Below are positions 60,201 to 64,000 of a stretch of DNA of 64,000 bases, piece by piece. Location of the stretch: positions 1 through 64,000 of the forward strand of contig JAMXBD010002220.1 of NCBI GenBank assembly GCA_024138025.1, written 5' to 3'. The notes beneath the pieces were generated by a model. It did not search any database. It saw only the letters and a list, made by a program, of their open reading frames with translations, and had not been told where the DNA came from. This DNA comes from Combretum micranthum. Its lineage: Eukaryota; Streptophyta; Magnoliopsida; Myrtales; Combretaceae. The position numbers were made by a program, and so were the translations under genes. Every line of letters begins with the position of its first letter. Positions within the stretch are counted from its first letter, which is position 1.

Positions 60201-61707
60201 GAGTTATAAAGGTCGTATAAACTCACTTTGCCTAGGAAAAGTGCCATAAATGAACAAACTTTCAAAAGCTTATCAAGCGCAGTTTTTAATTATTTAGTTT
60301 AATCCTTAATTTTGTATATTTCTACCGATGTTATTTTAAGGATCTAAAGAGTGTCTTTATGATGCTCACTATTTTTATTTTGTATTTTTAATTATTTCAA
60401 ATTTTACTATTTTGTTTTATGTATCTACTATTAAGTTTCCGTCATCAAACTTGTTTTGAGTCCTTTGATCAACATTTGGTTAAAATCTATGTTATAATTT
60501 ATTTTCACTTTGCTCGTTTAGGTATATATATTTCTAATTGTGCTAGTCATTCTACTTAAGATGTCTATGGTCCATATTAATTTAAAATTTCTAACTTAAT
60601 GTTATATAAATGCCGAGACTTATATTTATATTGATATTTATATTTATGTTCTAGATCTTTCAATTCTAAACTCTATCTTCCTTTTATCTAACATAGACTC
60701 AAACTGTATCGAGTTCGTTTTAGGAATCCTAGTAATATATGCATGCTACAGCATACATATGTATATAGGAGTATTTTCCTTAACTTAACCTATGAATAAT
60801 AAATTTGAAGCTCATAAAATTTTCTATTCTCTAGTTATAATATAAAATTCGTATTAATGGGTTATATTTATGAAAAGTGGTCTAAATAGCCTTTAATGCT
60901 AGCTTTTATTATATAATCTTTAATTAAACCCATATTATTTATCCTAACTCGGATTTTTGCGTATAAATAGGGGTTGGAAATCTTGTTTTGTGTATTATAT
61001 GCCGGTTATTTAGTTTATTTACTTTGTAAATTGCATTTTCCTTATTTTATGAATTTCTACAACTTTGTTGGATTTTTCTTATATATTTTGTTGTTTTGTA
61101 ATTTTATTATTGAGCTCTTATTAATTGTATGTGTCCTTTAATGTAGGTAAAATATTTATGATTATTCATTCTTGATTCTTAATCATACTTATATTTCTAT
61201 TTACGGTGAACTCATTATTTCAAACTTCTATAATTCAACTAGTTCGTTTGTGCCTTTTATGATATTGTGTTTTCTATTATGATTTACTTCGTTTGTCAAC
61301 CTTATTTGTTTACGTAGATTAAAATTTCTATTATTTATGGGGTCATATCTATATTTTAACTACTGGTATATTTTTCGAATGATTTTCTGCACTTATAGAG
61401 GTTCTATTCTGTACTTTAAATTATGGTTTGTTCCTATAGGTTTATTTTTAACCAAACTTTAAGATTAGTGTGCTGGGATCATTCTAGTCTAATTGGCTCT
61501 TCTGTTTCTATTTTCTATTGTTTATCACTACTGTAAAATATCTAGATGGTATTATTTTTCACTATGATTTCTTGTATACTTATGGTCAATATTTCATAAG
61601 TAATTTTAAGGTTTATGTTGACTAGGTCCTATTATCTAAAAGAAGTTTTAAATACATCTGACTAAATTTGAACTAAGTTAGGCTATGAAATATGCATGGG
61701 AACTATA

Positions 61708-61710
<3 letters not shown>
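57261..61710. other. AT-rich intergenic DNA, no gene recognised
   Basis: No conserved coding sequence on either strand. TATAAATAGGGG at 60962-60973 is TATA-box-like and could belong to an unrecognised promoter or LTR. Some phrases near 59160-59220 (GGTGAGCGAAACC) resemble LTR sequence of large gypsy elements, but no pair of repeats was found. Confidence 0.45.
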
Positions 61711-61711
<1 letters not shown>

Positions 61712-61738
<27 letters not shown>

Positions 61739-61739
61739 A
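61712..61739. repeat. (TG)n microsatellite
   Basis: About 14 TG units without interruption. Confidence 0.95.
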
Positions 61740-64000
61740 TTTTAATAACTGAATTAGGATATGGGTTCCCTAAGGTAATTTTTGATTTTTCCATAATGTC
61801 CTTTGCTAGATATGATATTTAGCCTAACTAAAATAATTATCATAAGCTATTACATGCATAGAGTATTATTGCTACTCATAAGCTTTAAGAAAACTAAATA
61901 AATAAAATTTCTATGATAAGTTAATATTTAAACTTTCTCTAATTTCTACACTCATGAGATGCGGAATATAAGATAAGTTAGATATTACCTCAATTGGTTA
62001 TAAGACCAAGTGATAGCTTTTCTTTCCTTTTTCCTTCCCTATTGTGGACTGTATCCTATTGGCAATATGTGGAGATAACTCATTAAAAATTTGAAAACAC
62101 ATTATCTTAATCAATATGATTTATTTACCTTTGATAATGACCATTAGAATTTAATTGATGCCCTTGGATGTCATGTTCTTTTCTTCTAGGGTCTTGATGG
62201 AAAGAATAGAATTTATTGGCTTTTGTTTAATTTGTATTATTGTTTATTGTTGTGGTGGGTCACAATAGATTTAAAAAGAAAAAATGGAGATTTGGTTGTC
62301 TCAGTTTGTCTTACAGGAGAATGTAAATCACAGTAGAAACATGGCTTTTTGGACTTATCATTTTTTTTGTACTACGATTGGGATATACTCGAGAGGGATA
62401 GCTTGGAGATTGACTAGTCCACTTATATTTTCGTCTCTAGTATTCATGGTGGAGAAGTGGGTCTTTTTATCTCTAAATTGTTGTTGTTGTTGTTCGGTGC
62501 AAGAAAAGTGGGAACCAATCCCCACAAGCCTCTTCTTTTGAGTCATCACATTTACATTAATTACTAAGGTGGTTTGGTTTATTTCTATGGGCTCAAGTGT
62601 CTCCATGTTGACTTGTTCGTACTTCTTTGGCCCCGTTCCACAAATGAAAGACACAATGAAAATTTGGAAGGAGTAAATCCAGTTAAGTGTCCTCCTTTTC
62701 AACCATGTAGTGCATAAAAAACTAACCCACACTCATATGATTATGTTAGTTACATAAGAGTTTTATTCCCATAGTTTGCATACAAGTTTTAAAATATTCT
62801 TAGATTATTGTTGAATTCAGATTTTTAATTTAAAGACCACACGATTGGGCATTTTTAAAGTTTTGCCTTATACGATTAGAGTTTTAGGGCCCAATAAGTC
62901 AAATTAGAAAATTAGTACCTGTAAACTCAAAATTTTCCAAATAAAATTATAATGCAATCCAAATTTTTATTTGAAGTCTAGATTAACAGTTATGAATCTG
63001 TTTTATAGTTTCTACTACTTAATTGTAACCTTAACGGTTTATCTTCAATTTATCATTTTTATTCTACACATATTATGAGTTACTATCTTTCTAATGCACT
63101 TGAAATCTAAGGCTACTTACACTTGTGTAAGGACCTAGACTCACCTTTATATTTAAAATAGGTAAATCCAGTTCTCCAACCACATATAATCCGCGGTATT
63201 ATATGTAAGGTTGTAATCCAGGATCATTTTACATAGTTATTAGCTTAAATGTCCTATAAGAACAAACTTTATTACTACTAATGCATATAACATTCCATAA
63301 AATACAACTTTTAACTTCATTACTTTATAAAAGATCCAAATATAATACAACCATATATATCTATATACATACATTACAAACAAGGCTTGTAAACAAGCCA
63401 TTTACAAAATATATCAAAAGATAACAAAAATCCTATTAACTAATACATAGGTTTTCAAAACATATATGTACATATAACTATTCTATTACATAAGGGTTTC
63501 ATCAAAGTCAAGGCCGTCTCTACTACTCCCAATCATCTAAGAACTCCTCAAAATCCAATCCATATCCCTTACTTGTATAGAATTCGTCATCTACGCCTGA
63601 AAAGGATAAAAAAATGAGCCAGAAGCCTAGTACACAAGTAACAAAAACAAATGCGTAATGGCACACACGATCTTAAACTATAATGCAATGTGACAATCAT
63701 TCGGTTATTAGATAATCTTTAATCAGTCAAATATCACTGGAGTATTCAAACTCCGAACAATAAGGATAATTGGGAGTCCTGAATAAATAATCACGACACT
63801 CAGGGGGTTGATATAAGCAGCTCGGATACTTATATCTTCTAGATGATATATCCATAAAAGAGAAAATAACCTCATCTAGGGTTAACAGCCGTTACACAAC
63901 TTTATTTATCTTAGTCCATAACATCACCTAGTCCAACTGTTCCCATAAACATTTGAACTAAATCATAAAATTTCATTCTAAGCTTAAGCAAACATTACGC
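61740..64000. other. AT-rich intergenic DNA to window end, no gene recognised
   Basis: A 124-codon open frame on the minus strand (62358-62732), with five consecutive Gln, shows no domain and is probably chance. The last kilobase resembles long non-coding LTR-type sequence but has no identifiable partner. Confidence 0.45.

Noticed and set aside
60962..60973. TATA-box-like TATAAATAGGGG
   Set aside because: No downstream coding sequence or LTR partner could be found, so no promoter is called.
62358..62732. 124-codon minus-strand frame with a Gln run
   Set aside because: No recognisable domain and no supporting exon structure; the opposite strand is equally open in part.
57261..64000. Possible large LTR element at the right end
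   Set aside because: Some phrases resemble LTR sequence, but no paired repeat, primer site or coding motif was found.

Overview
The window is plant nuclear DNA: AT-rich, with GT-AG introns and many LTR retrotransposons, LINE relics and small inverted-repeat elements. It holds one protein-coding gene, on the + strand: the 3' two-thirds of a callose synthase (glycosyltransferase family 48, FKS1/GSL family). Thirty conserved exons (plus one possible micro-exon) run from 5043 to the stop codon at 57009. The protein is closest to what I know of the CALS9 (GSL10) subfamily, and its last residues (AGNNPNTGI) resemble eudicot CALS9 proteins. The N-terminal exons lie left of the window. The species cannot be named from the sequence; an intron-rich, transposon-rich eudicot is the best guess.

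Layout. 1-5042: upstream intron with repeats and a LINE relic (about 2120-4765). 5043-11808: exons 1-10. 11809-27488: a 15.7-kb intron holding a LINE fragment, a complete but decayed Ty1/copia element (14348-19317), a second copia fragment, a second LINE copy and GCGATAC-rich repeats. 27489-35152: exons 11-21, with a gag-only LTR element (about 28330-30530) in one intron and a small inverted-repeat element in another. 35153-38592: an intron filled by an internally deleted copia element. 38593-40915: exons 22-27. 40916-55699: a 14.8-kb intron with an old copia relic, a LINE relic and a young Ty3/gypsy chromovirus (49300-54585; perfect 5-bp target-site duplication, near-identical LTRs). 55700-57009: exons 28-30. 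57010-64000: AT-rich sequence with no gene I can support.

From exon 3 to the stop the 28 exons join in frame without interruption (1,110 codons plus stop). They cover the cytosolic GT48 catalytic region and the C-terminal membrane domain. The frame is broken in exon 2 by an apparent one-base loss, and exon 13 carries two nearby indels that cancel out. The young gypsy element has many single-base losses in mononucleotide runs although its LTRs are nearly identical. That common pattern points to residual base-calling indels in the assembly at least as strongly as to real decay.

I found no previously undescribed gene system. The least explained structure is a set of short AT-rich repeats, each built on a changing GCGATA-type word with its own palindrome (about 1240-1570, 25245-25600, 26340-26545, 27095-27310).
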